Source: Sutcliffiella horikoshii
GTDB taxonomy: Bacteria > Bacillota > Bacilli > Bacillales > Bacillaceae_I
Reading direction: 5' to 3'
Assembly: GCA_001636495.1 (NCBI GenBank)
Contig: KV440964.1
Span: 884,666-948,665, forward strand
DNA: 64,000 nt
Shown: positions 25,975-35,352 of the stretch, one piece after another
Position numbering within the stretch: position 1 is the stretch's first letter
How the letters are laid out: each line of letters begins with the position of its first letter
The notes under the pieces: model-generated
The model's database searches: none
The model's input: the letters and a program-made list of their open reading frames with translations, nothing else
Told to the model about the DNA's origin: nothing
Made by a program: the position numbers and the translations under genes

Positions 25975-27072
25975 ATGTTAATTCAGTGTACAAAGAAGCT
26001 GTTCGATGAATTGAAGATTACCCCTGGAGAAGCGGGAGATGAAGGCAATCCACTTCTGGAATGGCATGCTAACTTTTTGAAGTTTGGTAGGGAAAAATTC
26101 TTCGTCCTGGTCAATGATAAAAACCGTTATGCTATTGTGCTGTATGGCTTGAAAGCGAAGGACAAGAAGAATATTGACACGTTGATCAAGAATGCGATTC
26201 GCCAAGTGTTTGAAGCTGAGTCCATCAAGGAAGAGGTTATTGAAACGTATCTGCAAGCAACGTCAACCATGATGTATGCCAAAACGAAGGACCGCAAGTT
26301 GGTGGCGAGGTTGAATAAGGCTTGTGAGGCGGTTCATTTTGGTGAGGATTTATGGGATCCGGGCTCTATCGTTCAAATAGAGATGAGTAAGTGGATTAGC
26401 TCGATGTTGGTGGGGGACGGGAAGAGTAACTATTTCACCCCCAATGAGCAGTTGTATAAGGATTTAGAGGAGTTTTCGGAGCAACCGGTGTTCCATACGG
26501 AAGCATTGGTGCTGAAGATTAGGCTTGAGCTTGAACAGTACAACGTTTGGAGAAGAATCACTGTCCCTGCTGGTATCACCTTTCCCAAGCTTCATCAGGT
26601 ATTGCAGACTGCTTTCTCTTGGCAAAATAGTCATCTTCATGACTTTGAAATTTTTGAGAAGAATGAAGACGGTACTGGATGGCAAGACAGGCCAAGCCTT
26701 AACCTGGTTTGTAATGAGGAGTCTTTTGCATATCAGAGTGCAATTCCTATGAAAATGGAAACAAACGAGAAGCTGAAGGATTTTATAGAAGCAAAAGTCG
26801 TTTATAATTATGATTTCGGTGATGGCTGGAAGCACACAATTGAAGTGGAAGAGGCTATTGATGACTACACCTCTAACGTTTCAACTTGTAATGACGGCGA
26901 AGGCAACGCGCCGCCTGAAGATGTTGGTGGAGAGATGGGTTATGAAATATTTCTCTCTATAATAAACAATCCCTCCCATGAAGATTACTACCAAACAAAA
27001 GATTGGGGGGAGATGCAGGGGTATGAGGAGTTTGATATTCGAGAAGTTAATTGGAAGTTGAGGAAGCTGTGA
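25975..27072 (+). CDS. pRiA4b ORF-3-like protein with N-terminal DUF6933-like domain
   Basis: A 365-residue protein. The first 130 or so residues (LIQCTKKLFDELKI, FVLVNDKNRYAIVLYGLKAK) look like the DUF6933 domain; the C-terminal half has the pRiA4b ORF-3 signature (ALVLKIRLELEQYNVWRRIT, HLHDFEIF, YNYDFGDGWKHTIEVEE, GEGNAPPEDVGG). This family often occurs in mobile-element or defence-adjacent contexts, but its biochemical role is not known. The binding site is AAAGGAGCG. The stop overlaps the probable start of the Ppx gene (GTGA). Confidence 0.8.
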   Translation: MLIQCTKKLFDELKITPGEAGDEGNPLLEWHANFLKFGREKFFVLVNDKNRYAIVLYGLKAKDKKNIDTLIKNAIRQVFEAESIKEEVIETYLQATSTMMYAKTKDRKLVARLNKACEAVHFGEDLWDPGSIVQIEMSKWISSMLVGDGKSNYFTPNEQLYKDLEEFSEQPVFHTEALVLKIRLELEQYNVWRRITVPAGITFPKLHQVLQTAFSWQNSHLHDFEIFEKNEDGTGWQDRPSLNLVCNEESFAYQSAIPMKMETNEKLKDFIEAKVVYNYDFGDGWKHTIEVEEAIDDYTSNVSTCNDGEGNAPPEDVGGEMGYEIFLSIINNPSHEDYYQTKDWGEMQGYEEFDIREVNWKLRKL

Positions 27073-28031
27073 GGGGGCGTCGAGGGGACAGGCATGCCGA
27101 CCCGACTGGGTCGCAGTGCCTGTCCCCGCAGCCCCTTGTAGCACTAATTGACTTAGGATCCAACTCTATTCGGTTAGCCATCTATACGATTGATCCTGCT
27201 GGAAAATATGAAGAAATTAAAAAAGCCAAAGTTTCAGCACGGTTAATGGAGTATCTAAGTCGGGATAGGCATTTGAACAAGGAGGGAATCGAGCTCATCC
27301 TGAACACGTTAAAACAATTTCAACAGGTGGTTGATTCCTTAAACGTTTCAGAAGTTATCGGATTTGCAACAGCAGCAATTAGAAAAGCGGTTAATAAGGA
27401 AGAAATCATTTCGGTGATCAAAATGAATACAAGTTACTCATTTCGTATTTTGAGTGAATATGAGGAAGCGTATTACGGGTATATGGGAGTGATTGATACC
27501 ATCACAATGAAGGATGGTATCATAGTCGATATTGGTGGCGGAAGTACGGAAGTTACTTTGTTTCATGATAGAAAAATGGTGGAATACCACAGCTTTCCAT
27601 TTGGTGCTGTATCCTTAAATGCCGAGTTTACCTCTACAAATCAAGAATGTGGGATTCAGTTAGACAAGCTTCGTTCTTTTCTATCCTCTAGCTTCCAATC
27701 TGTTCCTTGGTTAAGGGACGCCAAGCATCCTATAATCGGGATCGGAGGCACTGCCCGGAATATAGGGAAAATATATCAAGCCAAACACCCTTCAAAGCAA
27801 CCAAAGATGAAACAAGAGGAGATACAATCTATCGCTAGAGACCTCTCACTTCTATCGCTTAATGAGCGAACAAAAATAGCAGGACTCTCTAAAAAAAGGA
27901 AAGACATAATCCTACCAGGCATAGAAGCGATAGCAGCCCTAACCGAAACAGTCCAGGCACCATATTTTATGTTCAGCAAAAGAACAATAAGAGACGGAAT
28001 ATTGGTGAGCCGAGAAGATAGCGATGAGTAA
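27069..28031 (+). CDS. Ppx/GppA family phosphatase with repeat-derived N-terminus
   Basis: Cleaves polyphosphate or pppGpp in characterised relatives. The ASKHA fold is intact: ALIDLGSNSIRLAIY, VIGFATAAIRKA, IIVDIGGGSTEVTLF, IIGIGGTARNIGK. About 320 residues. The usual Met just before ALIDLGSNS is absent; instead the frame runs back through a whole dispersed palindrome, translated as RGDRHADPTGSQCLSPQP, to GTG 27069, which overlaps the preceding stop. It is either translated from there by coupling, with a repeat-encoded leader, or is untranslated. The conserved body shows no decay. Confidence 0.8.
   Translation: MRGRRGDRHADPTGSQCLSPQPLVALIDLGSNSIRLAIYTIDPAGKYEEIKKAKVSARLMEYLSRDRHLNKEGIELILNTLKQFQQVVDSLNVSEVIGFATAAIRKAVNKEEIISVIKMNTSYSFRILSEYEEAYYGYMGVIDTITMKDGIIVDIGGGSTEVTLFHDRKMVEYHSFPFGAVSLNAEFTSTNQECGIQLDKLRSFLSSSFQSVPWLRDAKHPIIGIGGTARNIGKIYQAKHPSKQPKMKQEEIQSIARDLSLLSLNERTKIAGLSKKRKDIILPGIEAIAALTETVQAPYFMFSKRTIRDGILVSREDSDE
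27082..27135. repeat. Dispersed palindromic repeat inside the ppx 5' end
   Basis: GGGGACAGGCATGCCGACCC, GACT, then GGGTCGCAGTGCCTGTCCCC. It occupies the exact junction between two coding regions and supplies codons 6-19 or so of the Ppx frame. Confidence 0.85.
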
Positions 28032-28101
28032 ACTTTAGAGAACCTTATTTGTAACAGTAAAATGGGGCGAGGGACCAACCATGTCCCTGCGACCCATCCC
28101 A

Positions 28102-28872
28102 TCAATGTTCCACCTCTGGTAACTTCGTTTTCTCTTTAGACAACATCCACCCAAGCACGCCGATTAGCAAAAGTACGGACCAGAAGGTGATTTTCCATGG
28201 AGCTCCTTTTGCAAATCCTTCTGAAAGGATTGCCAACTCCGGGTGGGAAAGTGCGTACACTCCAAGTTTTACCCCTACCCAACCGACCACAAAGAATGCA
28301 GCTGTCTCAAGTCCAGGGCGTTTTTCAAGCAAGGTGACAAAATAGCCGGCCGCAAATCGCATGATGACCAAACCAATGATCCCACCTGCGAGAATCACAG
28401 CAAAGTGTCCGCCGTCCAAGCCACCGATTGTAGGAAGGCTGGTTGTCGGTAGCATGACGGCAAGTGCAACTGCAGCAAGGATGGCATCTACGGCAAAGGC
28501 AATGTCAGCCAACTCCACTTTGATAACGGTCATCCAGAAGCCGGAGCCTTTCTTTTCCTCGGCATGCTTTATGAGCTTAGGCTTTAAAACATGCTTTTTC
28601 AGTAAATGATACCCGGCAATCCCCAACAGGTATAATGCCCCTACAGCTTGAACCTGCCATATGTGTACAAGATAAGAGATAAGGAACAAAGATCCGAATC
28701 GGAACACAAATGCCCCTGCCAATCCGTAAAATAAAGCCTTTTTCCGTTGATATTCCGGTAAGTGCCTTACCATTGTCGCAATAACAAGCGCGTTATCCGC
28801 AGCGAGAATTCCTTCCAAACCAATCAGTATGAGCAACACCCAACCGTATTCAAGCAACAATCCAACATCCAA
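28102..28872 (-). CDS. TerC family membrane protein, probable manganese exporter (MeeY/MeeF-like)
   Basis: A 256-residue protein with about seven helices. TerC motifs are clear: LIGLEGILAADNALVIATM (metal-binding AADN), KVELADIAFAVDAILAA (second acidic motif) and FFVVGWVGVKL. B. subtilis YkoY/MeeY and YceF/MeeF export Mn2+ or load secreted metalloproteins. TTG 28872 follows GGAGGAAG. A yybP-ykoY riboswitch with terminator lies upstream on the same strand, supporting manganese-dependent expression. Confidence 0.85.
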   Translation of the reverse strand: MDVGLLLEYGWVLLILIGLEGILAADNALVIATMVRHLPEYQRKKALFYGLAGAFVFRFGSLFLISYLVHIWQVQAVGALYLLGIAGYHLLKKHVLKPKLIKHAEEKKGSGFWMTVIKVELADIAFAVDAILAAVALAVMLPTTSLPTIGGLDGGHFAVILAGGIIGLVIMRFAAGYFVTLLEKRPGLETAAFFVVGWVGVKLGVYALSHPELAILSEGFAKGAPWKITFWSVLLLIGVLGWMLSKEKTKLPEVEH

Positions 28873-29164
28873 TTATTATCTTCCTCCGCTCCATTAATCT
28901 ATTATTTATGCTCATCATGCAAAACAAGGTTCATTTAAATGGTTGGTGATGGTATTGCCAATGATCTTGGCGGGTTGTGAAGATCCAAGGTTAATATGGA
29001 AACGGCATACAATTTCAAGGTGACAAAAAAGGTTAACCAGATTAATATATTTTTCTCAGAAAGATGATTCAATTAAGTTCGTTTTTCTCCTTTTTCGTTG
29101 AGTTTTTGATAATAGGTAGCTTTTTGCAATTTTGTTGTTTAGATGGTCATTCCCTCCTTGGAAA

Positions 29165-29201
29165 ATACAAAAAACCTTTACCACATGCATGATAAAGGTT
29201 T
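29165..29201 (-). terminator. Expression-platform terminator of the Mn riboswitch
   Basis: On the minus strand AAACCTTTA and TAAAGGTTT (29201-29193 and 29180-29172) form a 9-bp stem followed by a T-run. Its 5' arm follows the aptamer, so it is the likely off-switch. About 290 bases separate it from the TerC start. Confidence 0.75.
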
Positions 29202-29231
29202 GGAAATGCACAAATATATCCCTTTACCATC

Positions 29232-29345
29232 ATGGCAAAGGTCTCGCAAACAACGTTTAAGTTGCCAGTTAAGCCGGTGATATTGCTACCACGTATTGTC
29301 GACATAACTGTCAGCTACTCCCCTTTGGAGTATATAGGCTCAAGT
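29232..29345 (-). ncRNA. yybP-ykoY manganese riboswitch
   Basis: Read on the minus strand, the segment has the two conserved loops of this riboswitch: AAAGGGGAGTAGCTG near 29328-29314, and GCGAGACCTTTGCC near 29248-29235, with the intervening variable helix. The two loops dock around Mn2+ in known structures and favour transcription when manganese is high. The adjacent terminator and downstream TerC gene match the usual setting. Confidence 0.85.
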
Positions 29346-29538
29346 TGAGCATAACACTAACTCACGTGCTATTGAGAATATAATAGTATGTTTTGAAGTT
29401 ATTTGCAAGAGAAATGTTTTTGGAGGAGGAGGTAGGAGTCGAGGGGGCAGGCATGCTGAACATTGCTTACAAAATTAAGATAGGAGCATTTCTTCAGACC
29501 TTATTGTGTCATGCTTTTCTTGAATAATTATTTTTGAA

Positions 29539-29632
29539 CAATCGTTTGATTAATTCTGTTTATTGGGTTGGTAATACGGGATTTATAGTAGTTCGGGATA
29601 TATCGACTATTCTCGCATAGTTTAGTTGGTGG
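29539..29632 (+). repeat. Four-copy element, copy C
   Basis: CAATCGTTTG (29539-29548) and TATCGACTATT at 29601 are again exactly 62 bases apart. TAGTAGTTCGGG just before the second block is shared with copy B. The small-frame part seen in copies A and D is absent. The rest of 29400-29890 shows no gene; a degraded repeat half (GAGGGGGCAGGCATGCTGA) lies at 29439. Confidence 0.65.
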
Positions 29633-29892
29633 AATAGGGTGCTTGGTGAAATTTTGGAAGCGGCACAAGAGAAGCAAAAGGTGACTGTGAAGAAGGGGCA
29701 AATTTTGTAGTAATAAATCAGCATGGAGCAACCCCCTCAAAATCATGCACCCTAAATACAACAGTGACAGCCACCGATTCATCTGTTAATTTATAAGAAT
29801 AGTATGATAGCAATATATTACCTTATAAATCAAACCTTTATTCCATTAGAATAGAATTATTACTTAATATGATATCTTCCCTGGGGGCCAAT

Positions 29893-31680
29893 ATGTTTTT
29901 TTCCTTACGAAATCGACTATTTTTTATTTTTACACTATTGTTAACGGTTCCATTTATTGTTTTATCCATTATAATACCAAGCTGGTTTACTTCGGTTATT
30001 GAAGATCAGACTAAAAACAACACCCTTGATATGATGGATCAATATTCATTATATTTGGATTCTGTAACTGTACAAGCAGAGGATCTTGGTAAGCAGGTGT
30101 TAGTGAACCAGACCACCCAACAATGGCTACAGTTGGAAGAGAATGACAGTGCTTCTTTGGCCGAGCTCCATTTTATTCGAAATGAATTTAAAAACTGGCT
30201 GTCCACCATGACCTTAAATAATTCCAATACCATGTCCATTTCCGTTTTTTTGAATGATGGCACCGGAATATGGACAAATCATCCCTTTCTCTCTGAGGTC
30301 GAGTGGTTTCAAGAGTACTCAGGGAAAAACCGGCGATGGATTAAGGCCCATACAGACGCCTATCAGCAAACTTATGTACAAAGCTATGTAAATAGTTTTG
30401 TAATCCCTTTATATGATATCTACACGCTTCATCAATCCGGAGTGATAAAAGTGAATCTGCCATCGACCTTGCTAGAAACAGCCCTAGAAAAAGTTACACT
30501 AGGGGAAAATGGTCGAGTACATTTGTTAAGCAGCACCGGTGAAAATGTTCTGACAGGAAACGTAAGCACTCCGGAGGTTGTCCTAGACGATAGTTTAAGA
30601 GAAATAGTGAATAGTGCAAGTAGTAAGGGCCTGATAGAAAGTTCTCACAATGGGGAGGAATATCTCGTTTTCTATCAAAAACTCTCTGTAGGGGATTGGA
30701 TTCTCTTCAGTGAAATCACCAAAACAGAGTTGTTTTCCAAAGTAGATCAATTACAAAATCGATTGCTTTATACTTCTGGACTCATTTTTATTCTGACGAT
30801 TCTCGCTTCCTATTTGTTTTCCACCAACATCGTACGACCTCTTGGAAAGATGACCAAAGCGATGGAATATATCGAGCGGGGAGATTTCACAGGTGCAACA
30901 CACTATATGCCTATAATAAAGACTCCAAACGACGAAGTTGGATATCACATTAAAGTATTTAACCAGACCGTTGACCGGTTGAATAAACTGATAAAAATTG
31001 AGTATGAGGCAAATCTTCGCCGAAAAGATGCAGAGTATAAAGCATTGCTCCTCCAAATCAATCCTCATTTTATGAATAATACGCTTGAGATTATTGGAGG
31101 ATTGGCAGCACAGGGGAAAAACAAAGACGTCATCAATGTCAGTGTCTATTTAGGGAGGATGATGAGCTATTCGTTGAATACCCATACAGATGTTGTACCT
31201 TTGGGTCAGGAGATTAATTATATACGCAATTTCACAGACATTCTCAAAGTCAGGTACGAAGATGCTATTTCGATTAGTATTGTGGAGGAACCGGAAACAA
31301 AGTCGTTGCCTATAATCAAATTTATTATACAGCCGCTTGTGGAAAACGCAGCCAAATACAGTTTTATCGAGAACACCCATGCTGAAATAATTATAAAGAC
31401 AGTAAAAGAAGAGGACCAGGTATTCATCTCGGTTGAAGACAATGGCATCGGGATGTCAGAGGAAGTCAAATTAGATTTGATGAATGCAGATATGAATGAT
31501 TCTACGAACGTCCTGGCAAGTAAAGGGACAAGTATTGGGTTGAAGAATGTCCTGGTTAGATTGAAGCTTTATTATGGAGACGACTTTAGCTTTCATATTG
31601 ATTCTCAGAAAAACAAAGGAACGAAGATTACATTATGTATAAAAATTAAGGGGGATATACATGATGAAAGTGCTGATTAG
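29893..31680 (+). CDS. Sensor histidine kinase, YesM/LytS type
   Basis: About 595 residues. Membrane segments at the N-terminus and near residues 285-310 bracket an extracellular Cache-like sensor region; then HAMP (RPLGKMTKAMEYIERGDF), the His_kinase box (LLLQINPHFMNNTLEIIGGL, phospho-acceptor His) and HATPase (IIQPLVENAAKYS, VEDNGIGMS). The common LYNT is replaced by MNNT. ATG 29893 follows GGGGG; ATG 29869 is possible. It overlaps the response regulator gene by 20 bases. Signals to YesN-like regulator for the sugar locus. Confidence 0.9.
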   Translation: MFFSLRNRLFFIFTLLLTVPFIVLSIIIPSWFTSVIEDQTKNNTLDMMDQYSLYLDSVTVQAEDLGKQVLVNQTTQQWLQLEENDSASLAELHFIRNEFKNWLSTMTLNNSNTMSISVFLNDGTGIWTNHPFLSEVEWFQEYSGKNRRWIKAHTDAYQQTYVQSYVNSFVIPLYDIYTLHQSGVIKVNLPSTLLETALEKVTLGENGRVHLLSSTGENVLTGNVSTPEVVLDDSLREIVNSASSKGLIESSHNGEEYLVFYQKLSVGDWILFSEITKTELFSKVDQLQNRLLYTSGLIFILTILASYLFSTNIVRPLGKMTKAMEYIERGDFTGATHYMPIIKTPNDEVGYHIKVFNQTVDRLNKLIKIEYEANLRRKDAEYKALLLQINPHFMNNTLEIIGGLAAQGKNKDVINVSVYLGRMMSYSLNTHTDVVPLGQEINYIRNFTDILKVRYEDAISISIVEEPETKSLPIIKFIIQPLVENAAKYSFIENTHAEIIIKTVKEEDQVFISVEDNGIGMSEEVKLDLMNADMNDSTNVLASKGTSIGLKNVLVRLKLYYGDDFSFHIDSQKNKGTKITLCIKIKGDIHDESAD

Positions 31681-33253
31681 TGATGATGAAATTCAAATAC
31701 GAAAAGGGCTCCGAATGAAAATGGATTGGGCACAGGCAGGATTTGAAATTGTAGCTGAGGCAGCAAATGGCCAGGAAGCCCTTGAGATTCTGAAAGAAAA
31801 AGAGGTGGACATCGTTATTACAGATGTTCGCATGCCCATTATGGATGGGATGCAATTTGTCAAGCGATGCCATGTGGAGTACCCGGATATAAAAGTGATT
31901 GTGCTATCGGGCTATTCTGATTTTGAATATGCAAAATCCTCGATGAAGGCTGGAGTAAAAGACTACCTTCTAAAGCCTGTTGCTCCTGATGAACTGGCGG
32001 ATGCACTGCAACGAATCCGAAGTGAAGCAGATATGGAAAAGAAAAAACGACTGGAATCGGAGCGCATAAGCCGTTTTGTCCGTAACCAGCTGGAGGAGAT
32101 GCGCGAACAGTATTTAATGTATTTAGTGAAAGAGGAATTTACGGAATATAATGTAGCCAAGGATAGGTTAAAGCAGTTGCAACTAGAGACTTTGGCACAG
32201 GAGAACACCGAGGTTCAATTCGTAACGGTTGAAATGAGAAGTGCAAAAGGAAACCCCGATGAATTGAAGGAGCTGCTGCTGCCATTCAAGATGCTCTGCA
32301 AGGAATATGCTGAAAGGAATGAAGGTACACACTTCTTCTATGATGCAGGCTATTCTAATATGATTCACTTCATACATCAAAACCATGGTGCACCCTTAAC
32401 GCATTCATCGAATTTTATCAGAAACTTGCAGGCAAAAGTAAAAGAATATTTGAAAGTAGAAACGGTTATCGGCATCGGGAAGGGTGTCAAAGGTTTTCAG
32501 CAATTTAAGAATGGGTATATTTCGGCACTGCTCTCTTGGAGTCAAAGTCAGGTTGGGAGCCATTCACAGGTGATTGAAGGGACGGCTCAAAACGAGGTAT
32601 TCAACTTCACCTTGGATGTGGAGAAGAGACTAACGAATGCCATTGAAAATGCCGACCAAAGGGCATTCCAAGATTCCCTTCAAGATGTTTTAGGAGGAAA
32701 TCTCTCCATGATGGCATTTTCCTTTCTGGCCAACCGGGTTCTATTTCTATTGGGCTCACTTGCCAGAAAATATGACATGGATACGGTGGAAGTGAAAGAT
32801 AGAATCTGGAATTGTCAGCAAAGCATATGGGAACTCAATTCCCAAATCAGGGTGAAAGAGCAACTTCAACAATTGGCCCAGGCCATTGTACAGAAGGTTA
32901 AGGAAGTCCGATCTTCTTCAAGTGGTTCTGGATTGGTGGAAAATGTAAGACGATTTATCGAGTCTCATTATGCTAGCGAAATTACACTCTCCAGCTTATC
33001 AAAACAATTCCATATTAATAGTGCTTATTTATCTGAGATTTTTAAAAATCATGTAGGCCAAAATTTTAGTGATTATCTAAATTGCCTACGGATGGAGAAT
33101 GCCAAAAAGTTCTTAAAGGATCCACAGCTTAAGATTATTGACGTTGCGCACCTTGTCGGCTTCTCCAACTCAGGGTATTTCAGTACAGTTTTCAAAAAGC
33201 AATTTGGTTATTCACCTGCAGATTATCGTAAATCCATAAACCGTGACAGCTGA
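31661..33253 (+). CDS. Response regulator, YesN type (receiver + AraC HTH)
   Basis: A 530-residue protein. The receiver domain has KVLISDDEIQIRKGL and VDIVITDVRMPIMDG (phospho-acceptor Asp55) and the YLLKPV lysine. A long middle region is followed by an AraC-type double helix-turn-helix at the end (ITLSSLSKQFHINSAYLSEI, IIDVAHLVGFSNSGYFSTVF, GYSPADYRK). It probably binds the paired direct repeats upstream of 35516 and 36377 and activates sugar uptake genes. Confidence 0.92.
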   Translation: MMKVLISDDEIQIRKGLRMKMDWAQAGFEIVAEAANGQEALEILKEKEVDIVITDVRMPIMDGMQFVKRCHVEYPDIKVIVLSGYSDFEYAKSSMKAGVKDYLLKPVAPDELADALQRIRSEADMEKKKRLESERISRFVRNQLEEMREQYLMYLVKEEFTEYNVAKDRLKQLQLETLAQENTEVQFVTVEMRSAKGNPDELKELLLPFKMLCKEYAERNEGTHFFYDAGYSNMIHFIHQNHGAPLTHSSNFIRNLQAKVKEYLKVETVIGIGKGVKGFQQFKNGYISALLSWSQSQVGSHSQVIEGTAQNEVFNFTLDVEKRLTNAIENADQRAFQDSLQDVLGGNLSMMAFSFLANRVLFLLGSLARKYDMDTVEVKDRIWNCQQSIWELNSQIRVKEQLQQLAQAIVQKVKEVRSSSSGSGLVENVRRFIESHYASEITLSSLSKQFHINSAYLSEIFKNHVGQNFSDYLNCLRMENAKKFLKDPQLKIIDVAHLVGFSNSGYFSTVFKKQFGYSPADYRKSINRDS

Positions 33254-33278
33254 GGTAAATAGAAAGAAAGGTGATCTT

Positions 33279-34601
33279 ATGAAAAAGATAGCCCTTATCC
33301 TTGTAATGTTGGCTTTGGTCATAGTAGCAGGATATGTCCTGATTGAAAATAGCTTCTCTGATAAAACGGTGGAAAACGGGGAGGAAGCGGAAAGTGTAGA
33401 ACAAATAGAGCTCACCTTTTGGCGCAATCTAGGAAATGCGTCATTCAATTCTGCGTATGAACAATTAGTAGCGGACTTTGAAGCGCTACATCCCGATATA
33501 AAAATTAATATGCAGGCACAGTATTGGGGACAGGAATATGAATTACGTCTTCGTACGGAATTGGCTGCCGAAAACCACCCGGATATAATGACAATCGACA
33601 GTCCCAACTTAGGGCTCTATGCCAATGCAGGATCGCTTTTATCTATAGATCAGTACATGAAAGAGGAAGGCGATATTGCTGACATCTCAAAGCCGACCAT
33701 TGCCGGATTAACCTTTGAAGAGGAAATATATCTTGCACCCATTGTCGAATCGAGCATTGCCCTGTATTACAATAAGCATATGTTCAGAAAAGCCGGCATC
33801 CCTTTTCCTTCACAAGATCCAAACAATCCGCTGACATGGGAAGAGGTTTTGGAGATTGCACTTAAAATAAATAATCCTGATCAAGAGGTATATGGAATAG
33901 ATCCAGCCCAGGGATTCTCGGATGGCGAGGGTCCCGCCTATTTCAAAATGCCTATTCTATGGCAGTTCGGCGGGAGTGTACTCAGTCCCGACGGAACCAC
34001 AGCAGAAGGTTACTTGAACTCCGAAGAATCTTTAAAAGCACTGCAATTCTATCAAGACCTCTATCTCGAACATAATGTGGCTACGATGCAATTGCCCCCA
34101 GCAGCTTTTGAAACCGGGAAGCTTGCGATGACCATTTTGGGATCCTGGGATTTGCAACAGTTAGAGAACATTCAAGACTTTTCACTAGAAGAGGATTTTG
34201 GAGTCGCTCCGTTGCCGAGGGGGGAGTATCAGGTGGCTCCTGGGGGAGGCTGGGCTGTAGGAATATCGTCCCAAACGAAGTATCCGGAAGAGGCCTGGGA
34301 ATTCGTAAAATTCCTGACAAGTTATGAGGGCTCCAAAAAGTTTTCCGAGATCACGGGGGAAATTCCTGCTAGATATTCAGTTGCAGAAGCACTTCCTCAG
34401 TTTAACGAGTATCCCAAAAATATCTTTATTCAACAAGGTCAGAATCATTCCAAAAGCCGGCCGGTGACCCCCTACTATTCTGTAATTAGCGATACAGTCA
34501 AGGTATTATTTGAAGATGTGGGCATTAAAGGTAGGGATGTAAAGGAAGCGGCAGATGAAGCGGTTGAGAAGATAAACAATGTCTTACAGGCGGATGAATG
34601 A
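33279..34601 (+). CDS. Sugar ABC transporter solute-binding protein (family 1), membrane-anchored
   Basis: About 440 residues. ATG 33279 follows AAGGTGATC. The N-terminus is a single hydrophobic segment (MKKIALILVMLALVIVAGYV) without a lipobox cysteine, so it is probably held by an uncleaved helix. The rest is a typical CUT1 binding protein (ITLTFW-like start, NHPDIMTIDSPNLGLYANAG, YNKHMFRKAGIPFPS, GGGWAVGISSQT). Adjacent to the kinase and far from the permeases, it may act as a sensor accessory that presents sugar to the kinase. Confidence 0.85.
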   Translation: MKKIALILVMLALVIVAGYVLIENSFSDKTVENGEEAESVEQIELTFWRNLGNASFNSAYEQLVADFEALHPDIKINMQAQYWGQEYELRLRTELAAENHPDIMTIDSPNLGLYANAGSLLSIDQYMKEEGDIADISKPTIAGLTFEEEIYLAPIVESSIALYYNKHMFRKAGIPFPSQDPNNPLTWEEVLEIALKINNPDQEVYGIDPAQGFSDGEGPAYFKMPILWQFGGSVLSPDGTTAEGYLNSEESLKALQFYQDLYLEHNVATMQLPPAAFETGKLAMTILGSWDLQQLENIQDFSLEEDFGVAPLPRGEYQVAPGGGWAVGISSQTKYPEEAWEFVKFLTSYEGSKKFSEITGEIPARYSVAEALPQFNEYPKNIFIQQGQNHSKSRPVTPYYSVISDTVKVLFEDVGIKGRDVKEAADEAVEKINNVLQADE

Positions 34602-34606
34602 GTGGT

Positions 34607-34640
34607 AAACCTCCAATGAAACTATTGGGGGTTTCAGTTT
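34607..34640 (+). terminator. Rho-independent terminator
   Basis: AAACCTCCAAT (34607-34617) pairs with ATTGGGGGTTT (34624-34634). A short T-rich stretch follows. It ends the two-component/binding-protein unit. Confidence 0.65.
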
Positions 34641-34720
34641 GTAGACAAAGGCATACGAAATAGCTATTGCGTATCCTTCTTTCTATATTGCGGCTAGTGT
34701 AGGTGACTTTCTCGGCTTTC

Positions 34721-35188
34721 TGAAGACAATCATGAGGGTGGATATCCGTTGAGATTGTCATCATCGGGTGTATGAAGACAATCTTGAGGGTGAATTTCGG
34801 TTGAGATTGTCATCATCGGGTGTATGAAGACAATCTTGAGGGTGGATTTCGGTTGAGATTGTCATCATTGGTGGTATGAAGACAATCTCGAAGGTGGATT
34901 TCGGATGAGATTGTCATCATCGGGTGTATGAAGACAATCTCGAAGGTGGATATCCGTTGAGATTGTCATCATCGGGTGTATGAAGACAATCTTGAGTGTG
35001 GATATCGGTTGAGATTGTCATCATTGGTGGTATGAAGACAATCTCGAAGGTGGATTTCGGATGAGATTGTCATCATCGGGTGTATGAAGACAATCTCGAA
35101 GGTGGATATTGGTTGAGATTGTCATCATCGGGTGTATGAAGACAATCTCGAAGGTGGATATCGGTTGAGATTGTCATCATCGGATATA
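34721..35188. repeat. Nine tandem 52-bp hairpin units
   Basis: TGAAGACAAT begins at 34721 and recurs every 52 bases to 35137, nine units in all, with a degraded tenth to about 35220. Each unit contains GACAATCTC and GAGATTGTC (or a one-base variant) as inverted arms around a GAAGGTGGATATCGGTT-type loop, then an ATCATCGGGTGTA linker. The period is not a multiple of three and no frame is conserved, so it is non-coding. Units differ at a few positions (CTTGAGG/CTCGAAG; ATCATCGGG/ATCATTGG). Confidence 0.95.
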
Positions 35189-35352
35189 TCGAAAACCATT
35201 TCGAGGTGGAAGTCATCATTATTAGACCTCTTGTAGTGAGAGAGGCTCAAGGTCGCCCTCTGGATAAGTGGAGCCGGTTGTGAAAATCAAGCGACTTAAT
35301 TAGATTACAAAATTAACTAGAATTTAAACAATTTTAGATTTGTCACCAGTCT

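Noticed and set aside
34721-35188. CRISPR array
   Set aside because: The 52-base units abut directly and are similar throughout; there are no unique spacers and no cas genes in the window.
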